43,489 nucleotides of DNA, taken from NCBI GenBank assembly GCA_944377165.1, contig CALWEJ010000001.1, positions 1 to 43,489 on the forward strand, read 5' to 3'. Below the pieces are notes generated by a model. The model ran no database searches. It worked only from the letters and a program-made list of their open reading frames with translations, and was not told where the DNA came from. This DNA comes from an uncultured Clostridia bacterium. Lineage in GTDB: Bacteria; Bacillota; Clostridia; Christensenellales; UBA1242. Position numbers and translations under genes: made by a program. Shown in pieces: positions 6,747-16,586 of the stretch (positions are counted from its first letter, which is position 1; each line of letters starts with the position of its first letter).

Positions 6747-7396
6747 TAGATACACAAAAGTTATTTGATTATGATAAGAGTTTACTTTCAAATGAAATAA
6801 AATTGATTGCTGGTATGGACGAAGTTGGTAGAGGACCACTTGCTGGACCTGTCGTCACAGCTTGCGTGATAATGCCATATGAGAGTGTGATTGATGGAGT
6901 ATTTGATAGTAAAAAGGTAAGCAAAAAGAACCGTGAAAAATTATATGATGAGATTATATCTAAAGCATTAGATTATTCAATCTCTGTAATAGACCAAGAT
7001 ATTATTGACGAAATAAATATTTTAAACGCGACTAAATTGGCTATGACCAATAGTTATAACGGATTAAAAGTAAGACCCAATTTATTATTAATAGATGCAG
7101 TTAAATTAAATGTCGCGGAGAATGAAAAATCTATAATAAAAGGCGATGCTACATGTTATGCCATTGCGTGCGCTTCCATTATAGCAAAGGTATATCGTGA
7201 TAGATTAATGGAAGATTATGCTAAAAAATATCCGCAATATGACTTTGAAAATAATGTTGGATATGGAACAAAAAAGCATATTGAAGCGATTAAGAAATAT
7301 GGTATTACTAAGATTCATAGGCTTAGTTTCTTAAAGTCAATAATAGGGGAAAATGAATGCAAAAAATTACTTTTGGAAAGAAAGGCGAAATATTAG
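6743..7396 (+). CDS. rnhB: Ribonuclease HII
   Basis: Cuts RNA in RNA/DNA hybrids and removes misincorporated ribonucleotides. The 217 residues have the acidic active-site start A-G-M-D-E-V-G-R-G-P-L-A-G-P-V-V (about 24-39), L-L-I-D-A-V (third acidic residue) and G-D-A-T-C-Y-A-I-A-C-A-S-I-I-A-K-V-x-R-D. ATG overlaps the rbgA stop (ATGA); a 40-base overlap with yraN follows. It holds one of only two CATG sites found (7152). Confidence 0.97.
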   Translation: MIDTQKLFDYDKSLLSNEIKLIAGMDEVGRGPLAGPVVTACVIMPYESVIDGVFDSKKVSKKNREKLYDEIISKALDYSISVIDQDIIDEINILNATKLAMTNSYNGLKVRPNLLLIDAVKLNVAENEKSIIKGDATCYAIACASIIAKVYRDRLMEDYAKKYPQYDFENNVGYGTKKHIEAIKKYGITKIHRLSFLKSIIGENECKKLLLERKAKY

Positions 7397-7704
7397 CAAC
7401 TAATTATTTAAAAAATAAAGGTTATAAAATTATAAAAAACAATTATAAAAATACATTAGGTGAAATTGATATTATAGCAAAAAAGGACAATTATCTAATA
7501 TTTGTTGAAGTCAAAACTCGAATCTCACGAGCATTTGGTGACCCACGCGAAGCAGTTGACTTAAAAAAACAAAATAAAATTAGACAAGTCGCTACAATGT
7601 ATTTAAAACAGCATGGACAACTTGACACAAATTGTAGATTTGACGTCATAGCTATCTTGGGCGATTGTGATGAAGAAGTCTGCCATATAGAAAATGCTTT
7701 TTAG
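7357..7704 (+). CDS. yraN: YraN family endonuclease-like protein (UPF0102)
   Basis: Small protein of 115 residues with a restriction-endonuclease-like fold: G-K-K-G-E near the start, N-T-L-G-E-I-D-I-I-A-K (catalytic Glu-Asp) and F-V-E-V-K-T-R (Glu-x-Lys), then F-G-D-P-R-E-A-V. The biological role of the family is unsettled; DNA repair or recombination is suspected. The ATG at 7357 follows an AGGGGA site inside rnhB. It holds the other CATG site (7612). Confidence 0.92.
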   Translation: MQKITFGKKGEILATNYLKNKGYKIIKNNYKNTLGEIDIIAKKDNYLIFVEVKTRISRAFGDPREAVDLKKQNKIRQVATMYLKQHGQLDTNCRFDVIAILGDCDEEVCHIENAF

Positions 7705-7963
7705 GAACCGCAATTATATAAAAATTTTAAATATAAATAGAAAAAATTGCTGTAATGTAATAAAATTATATAATTAACATAGAGATAAAAAAGAATAAAT
7801 ATATAAATTTTGTAAGGTTAATCCATTTTGAAACTAGCAGTATAAAAGAGAAAAGAAAATTATATAAAGTAAAGTTCGTTTTTTATATCTATTTTAAAAA
7901 TATTAGAATAATAACGGTCTATTTTAAATTTAATAATTTAGATAAGAAAAATGCAAAAAACCC

Positions 7964-7992
7964 TTGCAAATATTTTTGTTTTGTGTTAAAAT
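7964..7992 (+). promoter_or_regulatory. rplS promoter
   Basis: TTGCAA (7964-7969), 17-base spacer ending TGT, TAAAAT (7987-7992). The upstream stretch 7705-7963 is AT-rich and holds no gene that I can see. Confidence 0.75.
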
Positions 7993-7998
7993 ATAAGT

Positions 7999-8055
7999 GT
8001 TGTTGGCGGTCCGCTACATTCCCAAATGCAAGAACGTCAAATTTAGGAGGTAAAT
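7999..8055 (+). promoter_or_regulatory. rplS 5' leader, possible L19 autoregulatory RNA
   Basis: About 57 transcribed bases precede rplS and are clearly richer in G and C than the flanking DNA, with GGCGGTCCGC (self-complementary) followed by ATTCCC and AACGTC motifs and an AGGAGG site. Ribosomal protein L19 leaders are known in Firmicutes; assignment to that family is inference without an alignment. Confidence 0.4.
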
Positions 8056-8400
8056 ATGAATAACATTATCGACCAAATCGAGAAAGAGCAATTAAGAGAT
8101 GACCTCACTTCCTTTAATATTGGGGACACCGTACGCGTTATGGTTAAAGTCAAGGAAGGCGACAAGGAACGTATCCAAGCGTATGAAGGCGTTGTAATTG
8201 CAAAGAAAGGTAGCGGTATTCGTGAAACTTTCACTGTTAGACGTGTATCATTTGGTATTGGCGTTGAGAGGACATTCCCAATGCATAGCCCAAGAATTGA
8301 TAAGATACTCGTTATCAGAAAAGGTAAAGTTCGCCGCGCTAAAATCTATTATATTCGAAATCTTTCTGGTAAAGCCGCAAAAGTTAAAGAAAATAGATAA
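8056..8400 (+). CDS. rplS: Ribosomal protein bL19
   Basis: Large-subunit protein at the 30S-50S interface. The 114 residues include F-N-I-G-D-T-V-R-V, the signature [17 protein letters not shown] and the basic end [24 protein letters not shown] lies 6 bases before the ATG. It has its own promoter and terminator, a single-gene unit split from the trmD operon. Confidence 0.98.
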   Translation: MNNIIDQIEKEQLRDDLTSFNIGDTVRVMVKVKEGDKERIQAYEGVVIAKKGSGIRETFTVRRVSFGIGVERTFPMHSPRIDKILVIRKGKVRRAKIYYIRNLSGKAAKVKENR

Positions 8401-8419
8401 TCGGCTTTTGTATTTGGAT

Positions 8420-8445
8420 AAAACGGACATTAGTCCGTTTTTTTA
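8420..8445 (+). terminator. Terminator of rplS
   Basis: Perfect 9-bp stem (8420-8428 with 8433-8441), loop ATTA, T run into 8444. The rest of the 8401-8675 gap is AT-rich with no gene seen. Confidence 0.92.
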
Positions 8446-8675
8446 TTTGCCGTTGTGTTTTGTTATAAATAATCTACAATATTAAAACTTCATTTAAATT
8501 GTATTTTACAAACTTATTTTGCAAATTCTAAACTAAAAACTAAATATATACGTGCTACCAATTTAAACTTATCATCATATTTAAAGTTCATTTAATAATC
8601 ATATCAAACGATTTTTATTTCTGATATATGAAAATTATGCATAGGGATTTATCAAACATTTGTTCGATAAATTAA

Positions 8676-8705
8676 TTGACAAAAAATGGAAGATTATGTT
8701 AAAAT
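8676..8705 (+). promoter_or_regulatory. Promoter of the comM-dprA-topA operon
   Basis: TTGACA (8676-8681), 18-base spacer, TAAAAT (8700-8705). A longer in-frame reading of comM from 8686 would start inside this promoter and is rejected. Confidence 0.75.
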
Positions 8706-8721
8706 CGTCAAAAGAGGTTTT

Positions 8722-10254
8722 ATGTTAGCAAAAATTTTGTCATATGGTTTAAATGGTATAATTGGTTATCCTGTTGAAATTGAACTTGATATAAATGCTG
8801 GTCTTCCCGGATATGATGTTGTAGGTCTTGCAGACACAGCAATTAAAGAAAGTAAGTCGCGCGTAAAAGCGGCTATAAAAAATAGTGCTTATAATTATCC
8901 AATAAATAAAGTCGTAATCAATCTTGCGCCTGCCGACACTAAAAAAGAGGGCAGTATGTATGATTTGCCTATAGCACTAGGTATTTTAACAGCGCAAGAA
9001 GATTTGCCGTCTAATGCACTAAAAGATTTTGTTGTATTAGGTGAACTTAGTTTAAATGGAGAGATACGTAAACTAAACGGTATTTTGCCTATGCTAATAA
9101 GTGCTAAACAAGCAGGATATAATAAATTCATTATACCTAAAGACAATGCGATGGAAGCTTCTTTTATTGACAAAATAGAAGTTTATCCTGTGGCTACATT
9201 GCGCGAAACAGTCGCATTCTTAAAAGGCGAAATAAAGCTTGAGAAAAACAGTTCAAAGACATTTGAATCAGCTTTAAGGGAGCACGAATATAAACACGAT
9301 TTTGCATATGTTCGCGGTCAAGCAAGCGCAAAACGTGCAATGGAGATTGCCGCCGCCGGCGGACACAATATTTTACTTATAGGTCCTCCCGGAGCAGGTA
9401 AAACAATGCTTGCTAAATGCTTTCCGTCAATACTCCCTGATTTGACATTTGAAGAAAGTCTTGAAGTGACAAAGATTCATAGTGTAGCAGGTATTTTAGA
9501 CGCAAATAAAGGTATAGTAATAGAGCGCCCATTTAGAAGTCCGCATCATACAGCGACATTAATAGCGCTTACAGGTGGAGGAGCAAAAGCAAAACCAGGC
9601 GAAATTAGTTTAGCACACAACGGTGTACTTTTCTTAGATGAAATGCCTGAATATGCTCGCAATACGATAGAAACCTTGCGCCAACCTATGGAAGACGGAT
9701 ATATAACAGTAGCGCGAAATGCTTTAACTGTTCAATATCCTGCAAATTTTATTTTGGTTGCAAGTATGAATCCTTGTCCTTGCGGATATTATGGTAGCAC
9801 TACTCAGCCGTGTAAATGTACTCCTGCAGCGATTCACAAATATCTTTCTAAAATTAGCGGTCCACTAATGGATAGAATAGATTTACATATTGAAGTCGAT
9901 GCGATAAATTACGATGAACTTACACGTGGAGATTTAGAAGAATCGAGCAAAGAAATTAAAAAACGCGTAAATAAAGCGCGAGAGATTCAACTAAATAGAT
10001 TTAAAGATAGCAAGATATATGCTAACGCAAAAATGAATGAAAAAGAGTTTAAAGAATATTGTAAATTAGATAAAGAATGTAGTGCACTATTAGAGTTGGC
10101 TTTCAATAAACTTAACTTGTCCGCACGCGCTTATAATAGGATTTTAAAGGTGGCACGAACAATAGCAGACCTAGACGGAAAGGAAAACATTGAAAAAGAG
10201 CATATTATGGAAGCTATTCAGTATAGGTCATTAGATAAAAAGTATTCGGTATAG
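8722..10254 (+). CDS. comM: ComM/YifB-family Mg-chelatase-like AAA+ ATPase
   Basis: AAA+ helicase-like protein; in competent bacteria ComM drives branch migration during integration of taken-up DNA. The 510 residues have the N-terminal LonC-like fold (G-L-P-G-Y-D-V-V-G-L-A-D-T-A-I-K-E-S), Walker A G-P-P-G-A-G-K-T-M, Walker B L-F-L-D-E-M-P-E, and the cysteine cluster N-P-C-P-C-G-Y-Y-G plus C-K-C. ATG at 8722 is chosen because it follows AGAGG and gives the usual M-L-A-K-I start. It is one base upstream of dprA, matching a shared role in handling incoming single-stranded DNA. Confidence 0.93.
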   Translation: MLAKILSYGLNGIIGYPVEIELDINAGLPGYDVVGLADTAIKESKSRVKAAIKNSAYNYPINKVVINLAPADTKKEGSMYDLPIALGILTAQEDLPSNALKDFVVLGELSLNGEIRKLNGILPMLISAKQAGYNKFIIPKDNAMEASFIDKIEVYPVATLRETVAFLKGEIKLEKNSSKTFESALREHEYKHDFAYVRGQASAKRAMEIAAAGGHNILLIGPPGAGKTMLAKCFPSILPDLTFEESLEVTKIHSVAGILDANKGIVIERPFRSPHHTATLIALTGGGAKAKPGEISLAHNGVLFLDEMPEYARNTIETLRQPMEDGYITVARNALTVQYPANFILVASMNPCPCGYYGSTTQPCKCTPAAIHKYLSKISGPLMDRIDLHIEVDAINYDELTRGDLEESSKEIKKRVNKAREIQLNRFKDSKIYANAKMNEKEFKEYCKLDKECSALLELAFNKLNLSARAYNRILKVARTIADLDGKENIEKEHIMEAIQYRSLDKKYSV

Positions 10255-10255
10255 T

Positions 10256-11335
10256 ATGACAATAGACGATAGAAATATTATTTGGTTAGATTTATTTCCA
10301 TTTTTAACCTATCAAAAGAAAGTAAAAATTCTTGAAATGTTCGAACGCGGAACGGATATCAAGACGTCTTTTTCATCGAAAGAGCAAATACATAATCTTA
10401 TGACGGATATTGAATATCAAAAGATGTTATCTATGTGTGACAATGCAAAATTAGATAACATTATCGAGCGGTACATATCAGACAATATCCATATGATAAC
10501 AATTTATGACGAGCGATATCCGCTTTTACTTAAAGAAATATCCTCACCGCCATTATGCTTGTATTGTAAAGGCAACTTACAACTATTAAATACCGAGTGT
10601 ATCGCGATTGTTGGCTCACGCAGACCATCTGACTACGGGATTATCACTACAAAGCAATATGCTAAGAGTTTTTCTGAAGCTAATTTAACGGTTGTATCCG
10701 GTCTTGCAATAGGAGTGGACACAGTTGCACATAAGACGACAATTGAGAACAACGGCAAAACTATAGCTGTATTAGCTGGTGGAATATATAATATTTATCC
10801 TGCATCAAATTATTCATTAGCGAATGAACTTGTCAAAAATAACTTGTTAATAAGCGAAAATTGTCCGTCAATGCCACCACTTAGTTATCTTTTTCCTATA
10901 AGGAATAGAATAATTGCCGGTTTGTCACGTGCCGTAGTAGTCACAGAGGCGGCGGAAAAGAGTGGTTCGCTAAAGACTGCGAAATTTGGTGCGGACTACA
11001 ATAGAGAGATTTTTGCTGTGCCGGGCAAAATTAATTCTTTACTATCTAAGGGTACAAATTACTTGATAAAATCTTTGACAGCAAGTATGACACTATCACC
11101 AGATGATGTTTTGGAGGCTTTGCATATAGAAAAAGAAAATTCAGAAAAACACGGCCGTCAACTTGACATTAAAGAGCAATTTGTATTAAATTATATTCGT
11201 ACTGAGAAAAAGACCTTCCAAGAAATTGCGGATTATACAGAGATGTCCGCACGCGAATTAAACACAATGCTTATGAGTTTAGAGATGGAAGGATTAGTGA
11301 CAAAACTAGCAAACAATAGTTATATAATGTCATAA
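10256..11335 (+). CDS. dprA: DNA processing protein DprA
   Basis: Loads RecA on single-stranded DNA during natural transformation. The 359 residues carry an N-terminal helical domain, the Rossmann core with A-I-V-G-S-R-R-P-S-D-Y-G, V-S-G-L-A-I-G-V-D-T-V-A-H and A-V-L-A-G-G, R-N-R-I-I-A-G-L-S, and a C-terminal winged helix (about 295-359). It starts one base after comM and precedes topA, a frequent dprA-topA order. Other competence genes are outside the window, so working competence is not shown. Confidence 0.96.
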   Translation: MTIDDRNIIWLDLFPFLTYQKKVKILEMFERGTDIKTSFSSKEQIHNLMTDIEYQKMLSMCDNAKLDNIIERYISDNIHMITIYDERYPLLLKEISSPPLCLYCKGNLQLLNTECIAIVGSRRPSDYGIITTKQYAKSFSEANLTVVSGLAIGVDTVAHKTTIENNGKTIAVLAGGIYNIYPASNYSLANELVKNNLLISENCPSMPPLSYLFPIRNRIIAGLSRAVVVTEAAEKSGSLKTAKFGADYNREIFAVPGKINSLLSKGTNYLIKSLTASMTLSPDDVLEALHIEKENSEKHGRQLDIKEQFVLNYIRTEKKTFQEIADYTEMSARELNTMLMSLEMEGLVTKLANNSYIMS

Positions 11336-11362
11336 TAGATATTATATATCGTTAGGAGAATT

Positions 11363-13438
11363 ATGAAATTAGTTTTAATAGAAGGACCGGGTAAACAAGA
11401 AGCAATTAAGAAATATTTAGGTTCAGATTATGTCGTGTTTGCGACGAAAGGTCACGTAAGGGACCTTCCAGAAAAATCTTTTGGTATTGATTTAGAGCAC
11501 AATTTTGAGCCGAAATATGAGATTATACCTAATAAAAAATCGACAGTAGAACAATTAAAAAAGTTAGCGAGTAAGGCAGATTCAATCTACTTAGCATCCG
11601 ACCCAGATAGAGAAGGAGAAGCAATTTCGTGGCATATAGCTACTATTTTAGGATTACCTAAAGACGCACAAGTTAGAACCGCGTTTAATGAAATTAGTAA
11701 AAAAGCAGTTAATGAAAGCATCGCTAAACCACGAGCAATAGATTACAATCTCGTCGATGCACAACAGGGTAGGCGTGTGTTAGATAGGATTGTGGGTTAT
11801 AAATTAAGCCCACTATTATCTAAGAAAATTCACGGAAAATTAAGCGCCGGTAGAGTGCAGTCTGTGACTCTTAAATTAATAGTAGATAGAGAGCGAGCTA
11901 TTCAAAATTTCGTACCGACTGAGTATTGGAATATATCTGCAGAACTTAGCAAAAATTCTACAAAATTTAAATCTGATTTAGTGCTCTATAAAGGTAAAAA
12001 GATTGAGATTGCTAATAAAGAACAAGTAGATGAAATTCTTTCGCATATAGAGAATGCAGAATATAGAGTTTCACAAGTGAAAAGGCAGGTTGCTTATTCA
12101 AAACCGCCAGCACCATATATTACAACAACATTGCAACAAGACGCCGTTAAAAAATTAAAAATGACTCTTAATTCGTACACTAAGTGCGCGCAATCATTAT
12201 ACGAAGGGGTGCAAGTTGCAGGAGAAGGAAAGACCGCGCTTGTCACATATATCCGTACTGATTCAACACGAATTAGCACAGATGCGCAGTTTATGGCGCG
12301 TGAATATATATTAGAAAATTATGGTAAAGAATATCATCCGGGTAAGTTTAATGAATTTACGACTAAAGGTAGTGCTCAAGACGCGCACGAAGCAATTCGG
12401 CCTATTAGTTTAAAATACACGCCAGAGTTTTTAAAAGGTAAAATCGAAGAACAATTCCTTAAATTATATACACTCATATTTAATAGATTTGTTGCTAGCC
12501 AAATGAGTTATGCAAAATATGATAGTCTTTCAGTCGATATTTTAGCAGGAGAAGATTATACCTTCCGCTCAAGTGGTCGTGCGTTAATATTCGACGGATA
12601 TACAAAAATCCTAAAACCTCAAGACGAAGAAAAAAATGGAATAAATATTCCAGATTTAAATGAAAATGAAATTGTAAAAAAAGAGAAGATAAACACAGAG
12701 CAAAAGTTTACTAAACCGCCTGTTCGTTTTGACCAAGCAAGCATAGTCCACGAAATGGAAGTACAAGGAATAGGCAGACCATCAACTACCGCTTCAACAA
12801 TTATGACACTATTTAATAGGGAATATATTGCTACAGAGAAAAAGTCGATTGTCCCTACAGAACTAGGTATCCAAGTGACTGAATATCTAGAAGAATATTT
12901 CAAAAATGTTATGAATGTTAAATTCACCGCAGAAATGGAAAAACAATTAGATGATATAGCAGAAGGTCATAAAAAATGGCAAGATACTGTAGAAGAATTT
13001 TATGAAACATTTGAAAAACAGTTAAATTTTGCTAGCGAGCATATGGTGGTAAGTGTACCAAAATCTGCCCCAGAACCTAGCGACATTAAATGTGAGAAAT
13101 GTGGCGCAATGATGGTCTATCGTGAAGGGAAATTCGGTAGATTTTTAGCTTGCTCTAATTTCCCACAATGTAAAAATACTAAGAATATTAACGAAAATAA
13201 TGTCACAGAAAAGGGTATTTGTCCTAAATGTAATGGAGTTGTGAGCGCGAAATATTCCAAGAAAGGGAAATTATTTTTCGGTTGTGATAATTATCCTAAA
13301 TGCGATTATATATCGTGGGATTTACCTATTGAAGAAAAATGTCCAATGTGCGGGAATAAATTATTTAAGAAATTTGGCCCTAAAGGTAAAGTTAGTATAG
13401 TTTGCAATAATAAAGGTTGTACATATGTTAAAGATTAA
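11363..13438 (+). CDS. topA: DNA topoisomerase I
   Basis: Type IA enzyme that relaxes negative supercoils. The 691 residues have the Toprim domain (D-P-D-R-E-G-E-A-I-S-W-H), the catalytic tyrosine in T-Y-I-R-T-D-S (about residue 298), the conserved G-x-G-R-P-S-T region, and three C-terminal four-cysteine zinc fingers (about 575-691). Near the N-terminus the usual V-E-S-P-x-K motif reads I-E-G-P-G-K, a mild variation. GGAG precedes the ATG. It overlaps trmFO by 14 bases. Confidence 0.97.
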   Translation: MKLVLIEGPGKQEAIKKYLGSDYVVFATKGHVRDLPEKSFGIDLEHNFEPKYEIIPNKKSTVEQLKKLASKADSIYLASDPDREGEAISWHIATILGLPKDAQVRTAFNEISKKAVNESIAKPRAIDYNLVDAQQGRRVLDRIVGYKLSPLLSKKIHGKLSAGRVQSVTLKLIVDRERAIQNFVPTEYWNISAELSKNSTKFKSDLVLYKGKKIEIANKEQVDEILSHIENAEYRVSQVKRQVAYSKPPAPYITTTLQQDAVKKLKMTLNSYTKCAQSLYEGVQVAGEGKTALVTYIRTDSTRISTDAQFMAREYILENYGKEYHPGKFNEFTTKGSAQDAHEAIRPISLKYTPEFLKGKIEEQFLKLYTLIFNRFVASQMSYAKYDSLSVDILAGEDYTFRSSGRALIFDGYTKILKPQDEEKNGINIPDLNENEIVKKEKINTEQKFTKPPVRFDQASIVHEMEVQGIGRPSTTASTIMTLFNREYIATEKKSIVPTELGIQVTEYLEEYFKNVMNVKFTAEMEKQLDDIAEGHKKWQDTVEEFYETFEKQLNFASEHMVVSVPKSAPEPSDIKCEKCGAMMVYREGKFGRFLACSNFPQCKNTKNINENNVTEKGICPKCNGVVSAKYSKKGKLFFGCDNYPKCDYISWDLPIEEKCPMCGNKLFKKFGPKGKVSIVCNNKGCTYVKD

Positions 13439-14729
13439 TGTAATAGGAGCAGGGCTTGCGGGAAGTGAATGCGCATTATATCTAGCTAATCGTGGTTATA
13501 CCGTTAACCTTTATGATATGAAAGGTGAGAAATTATCGCCTGCGCATCACAGCAAAAACTTTGCAGAAATCGTATGCAGTAATTCACTAAAAAGTGACGA
13601 TGATACCACTGCATCTGGTGTATTTAAAAGAGAACTTACACTACTAGGGAGCACTCTTTTAAATACCGCATATAAAGTTCGAGTCCCTGCAGGACAAGCA
13701 CTCGCGGTAGATAGAGAAGCTTTTTCTGATATTATAACTAATGAAATTAAGAAAAATAAAAATATAAAAATTCATACAGAAGAAATTGATTATTTTGAAG
13801 AAAATGCTATAACGATTGTAGCAACAGGTCCATTGACAACTGACAAAATGTGCTATGCGCTAAAAAATAAAATAGGCGAAGATTTCTTATACTTTTATGA
13901 TGCTGCTTCGCCAATAATTAGTGTTGAGAGTATTGATATGACTAAGGCATTCTTTGCTTCAAGATATGACAAAGGTGATGCAGATTATTTAAATTGCGCA
14001 ATGGATAAAAATGAATATCTAACTTTTTATAACGAACTTATTAATGCTAAAACAATAGAATTACACGATTTTGAGAAAAATAATGTATTTGAAAGTTGTA
14101 TGCCTATTGAAATTATGGCTAAACGTGGAGAAGATGCTATTCGCTTTGGTCCATTAAAACCGGTTGGAATAAAAAATCCGCATTCGCAAAACCGTCCATA
14201 TGCGGTAGTTCAGTTAAGGAAGGAAAACAACAATGGCACTATGTTTAATATGGTAGGATTTCAAACTAATTTAACCTTTGGCGAGCAAAAACGAGTTTTT
14301 AGTTTAATACCAGGGCTAGAAAATGCTGAGTTTTTGCGCTATGGAGTAATGCATACAAATCACTATATAAATTTCCCTAAAGCATTAGACAGGTATTCAC
14401 GTCTAAAAGTTGACAATAATATTTATATCGCTGGGCAACTTTCAGGTGTAGAAGGGTATGTTGAAAGTATCGCTAGTGGATTATACTGTGCAATTAATGT
14501 AATTAGACAAATAGAGAATAAACCGCTAATTAGTTTTAGTGCAGATACAATAATCGGAGGCTTATACAATTATTTAGTAAATGCGAATATAACTAATTTC
14601 CAACCAATTAATGCGAATTTTGGTATTCTTAATCCTATAAACGAACGCGATAAAACTAAACGCAATTCTATGTACAGAGATAGGGCATTAGCCGAGATAA
14701 ATAAAGTTTTAATTCAAATTAAGGAGTAA
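13425..14729 (+). CDS. trmFO: Methylene-THF-dependent tRNA uridine-54 methyltransferase TrmFO
   Basis: FAD and folate dependent enzyme making ribothymidine at T-loop position 54 of tRNA. The 434 residues start with the FAD motif I-G-A-G-L-A-G-S-E-C-A and include the family cysteine in F-E-S-C-M-P-I-E-I-M-A and the block R-F-G-P-L-K-P-V-G. A second FAD contact I-A-G-Q-L-S-G-V-E-G-Y is near residue 340. Standard place after topA; the xerC often found after it is absent. Confidence 0.96.
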   Translation: MLKINVIGAGLAGSECALYLANRGYTVNLYDMKGEKLSPAHHSKNFAEIVCSNSLKSDDDTTASGVFKRELTLLGSTLLNTAYKVRVPAGQALAVDREAFSDIITNEIKKNKNIKIHTEEIDYFEENAITIVATGPLTTDKMCYALKNKIGEDFLYFYDAASPIISVESIDMTKAFFASRYDKGDADYLNCAMDKNEYLTFYNELINAKTIELHDFEKNNVFESCMPIEIMAKRGEDAIRFGPLKPVGIKNPHSQNRPYAVVQLRKENNNGTMFNMVGFQTNLTFGEQKRVFSLIPGLENAEFLRYGVMHTNHYINFPKALDRYSRLKVDNNIYIAGQLSGVEGYVESIASGLYCAINVIRQIENKPLISFSADTIIGGLYNYLVNANITNFQPINANFGILNPINERDKTKRNSMYRDRALAEINKVLIQIKE

Positions 14730-14731
14730 AT

Positions 14732-15268
14732 ATGGAACAATTTAGAGGCACAACAATTATAGCTATAAAAAGAAATGGCAAGACGGTCATTGCAGGTGAC
14801 GGACAAGTGACATTAGGCGAACACGTTATCTTGAAAGGTACGGCACATAAGGTTCGCCGACTATATAATGGGAAAGTTATAGTAGGTTTTGCGGGCGGTA
14901 CGGCAGACGCATATGCAATGTTTGAAGAATTTGAAAAAATGCTAAATAAATACAGCGGAAGTTTGATGCGTAGCGCAGTAGAATATGCTAAGACTTTGCG
15001 TAGTACGGGTGGGCATAATAGTTCGGGCGCTTGTATGATTGTCGCAGATAAAGATACTTTACTTATGCTTACAAGTGTAGGCGATGTCGTAGAGCCAGAC
15101 GAAGGTGTTTGTGCTACAGGTAGCGGTGGATTTTATGCACTTTCTGCAGCAAAAGCATTAATACGAAACACTGATTTAGATGCTAAAACTATTGCAATTA
15201 AATCTATGGAAATTGCTAGTGATATTTGCGTATATACGAACAAAAATTTCATTATTGAGGAGATATAA
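14732..15268 (+). CDS. hslV: ATP-dependent protease subunit HslV (ClpQ)
   Basis: Threonine protease of the two-ring HslUV complex. The 178 residues begin M-E-Q-F-R-G-T-T, so a six-residue propeptide would be removed to expose the catalytic threonine. G-D-G-Q-V-T-L-G, A-H-K-V-R-R-L and G-F-A-G-G-T-A-D-A are as in the family. Residues about 86-103 (T-L-R-S-T-G-G-H-N-S-S-G-A-C-M) differ from the usual helix that carries D-W-R-x-D and L-R-x-L-x-A. Two bases after trmFO, one base before hslU. Confidence 0.93.
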   Translation: MEQFRGTTIIAIKRNGKTVIAGDGQVTLGEHVILKGTAHKVRRLYNGKVIVGFAGGTADAYAMFEEFEKMLNKYSGSLMRSAVEYAKTLRSTGGHNSSGACMIVADKDTLLMLTSVGDVVEPDEGVCATGSGGFYALSAAKALIRNTDLDAKTIAIKSMEIASDICVYTNKNFIIEEI

Positions 15269-15269
15269 A

Positions 15270-16586
15270 ATGTCAAACGTTATGACGTGTAAAGAGATAG
15301 TCAAGAATTTAGATAATTTCATTGTCGGTCAAGCTAAAGCTAAGCGCGCAGTCGCCATTGCACTACGAAATAGATATCGTCGCAGTCGTCTTCCTAAAGA
15401 AGTTAGCGATGAAATAACACCTAAAAATATTATTTTAAAAGGGCCTACAGGAGTGGGTAAAACTGAAATTGCGCGCCGACTTGCTAAACTTGTTAATGCG
15501 CCTTTTGTAAAAGTAGAAGCTACTAAATATACCGAAGTTGGCTATGTTGGTCGTGATGTCGAGAGTATGGTAAGAGATTTGGTAGATGCTTCTGTTCGCA
15601 TAGTACACGACGAACAAATTGAAAAGATTAAAGATAAAGCTTCAATAATAGTTGATAAAAAAATCACTGATATTTTATATCCATTAAAGAAAATGAATAA
15701 ACCGGAAGATGTAGATACTGAAATCTTTAGAAATCAGTTCTATAATGATTACAAGGCTGGTAAATTTGATAAAGATTCAATTGATATTGACGTCCGCGAG
15801 CAACCTAAATCTATGAATTTACTTGACGGAGTAGGTGCAGAAATTAATATTGGTCAAATAATGGGTGGCATTATAAAAGCACCACGTAAAATGAAACGTA
15901 TGACAGTAGAGCGCGCGCGTGAAATTTTACTTGAAGAAGAGTGCGATAAATTAATCGACCAAGACAATATTAATAAAGAAGCTATTCATCGCGCTGAGCA
16001 AGAAGGTATAATATTTATAGACGAGATTGATAAGATTGCCGCTAAGAAAAATAATGGGCAAGATGTTTCGCGTGAAGGTGTACAAAGAGATATTTTACCT
16101 ATCGTAGAAGGTAGTGTTGTAAATACTAAATATGGAGTAGTTCACACTGATTATATACTATTTATTGCAGCAGGAGCATTCCATATTTCTAGTGTAAGCG
16201 ATTTGATTCCTGAGTTGCAAGGACGTTTCCCGATTCAAGTAGAATTAGATAGTTTAAACAAAGAAGACTTCAAAAAAATATTGACAGTACCGCAAAACGC
16301 GATAACTACACAATATCAAAAACTATTAGCAGTTGATAATGTAGAACTTGAATTCACTGATGATGCTATTGATACAATCGCTGGTATAGCAGTAGATGAA
16401 AATGAAACGAGCGAAAACATTGGCGCGCGTCGTTTACAAACAATATTAGAAGCGCTTTTAGAAGATATTTCATTTAATGCTAATGACAATAACCCAATGG
16501 TAAAAGTAGTGATTGATAAACCATTCGTATTGAATGCTATGCAAAATATGATTCAATCACACGATTATAAAAAATACGTTCTATAG
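15270..16586 (+). CDS. hslU: HslU (ClpY) AAA+ unfoldase
   Basis: Unfolds substrates and feeds them to HslV. The 438 residues show Walker A G-P-T-G-V-G-K-T-E, E-A-T-K-Y-T-E-V-G-Y-V-G-R-D (pore motif G-Y-V-G), an intermediate domain at about 110-230, Walker B I-I-F-I-D-E-I-D-K-I and the sensor region E-L-Q-G-R-F-P-I. ATG at 15270 is chosen: it follows GAGGAG and gives M-S-N-V-M-T; a 30-codon upstream extension inside hslV is rejected. The codY gene often found next is absent. Confidence 0.96.
   Translation: MSNVMTCKEIVKNLDNFIVGQAKAKRAVAIALRNRYRRSRLPKEVSDEITPKNIILKGPTGVGKTEIARRLAKLVNAPFVKVEATKYTEVGYVGRDVESMVRDLVDASVRIVHDEQIEKIKDKASIIVDKKITDILYPLKKMNKPEDVDTEIFRNQFYNDYKAGKFDKDSIDIDVREQPKSMNLLDGVGAEINIGQIMGGIIKAPRKMKRMTVERAREILLEEECDKLIDQDNINKEAIHRAEQEGIIFIDEIDKIAAKKNNGQDVSREGVQRDILPIVEGSVVNTKYGVVHTDYILFIAAGAFHISSVSDLIPELQGRFPIQVELDSLNKEDFKKILTVPQNAITTQYQKLLAVDNVELEFTDDAIDTIAGIAVDENETSENIGARRLQTILEALLEDISFNANDNNPMVKVVIDKPFVLNAMQNMIQSHDYKKYVL

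Noticed and set aside
12094..12279. Antisense reading frames inside topA and many other genes
   Set aside because: They are shadows of well-identified genes without their own ribosome sites or recognisable products.
15180..15269. hslU starting inside hslV at 15180
   Set aside because: A 30-codon overlap with hslV in another frame; ATG 15270 has a ribosome site and the family start.
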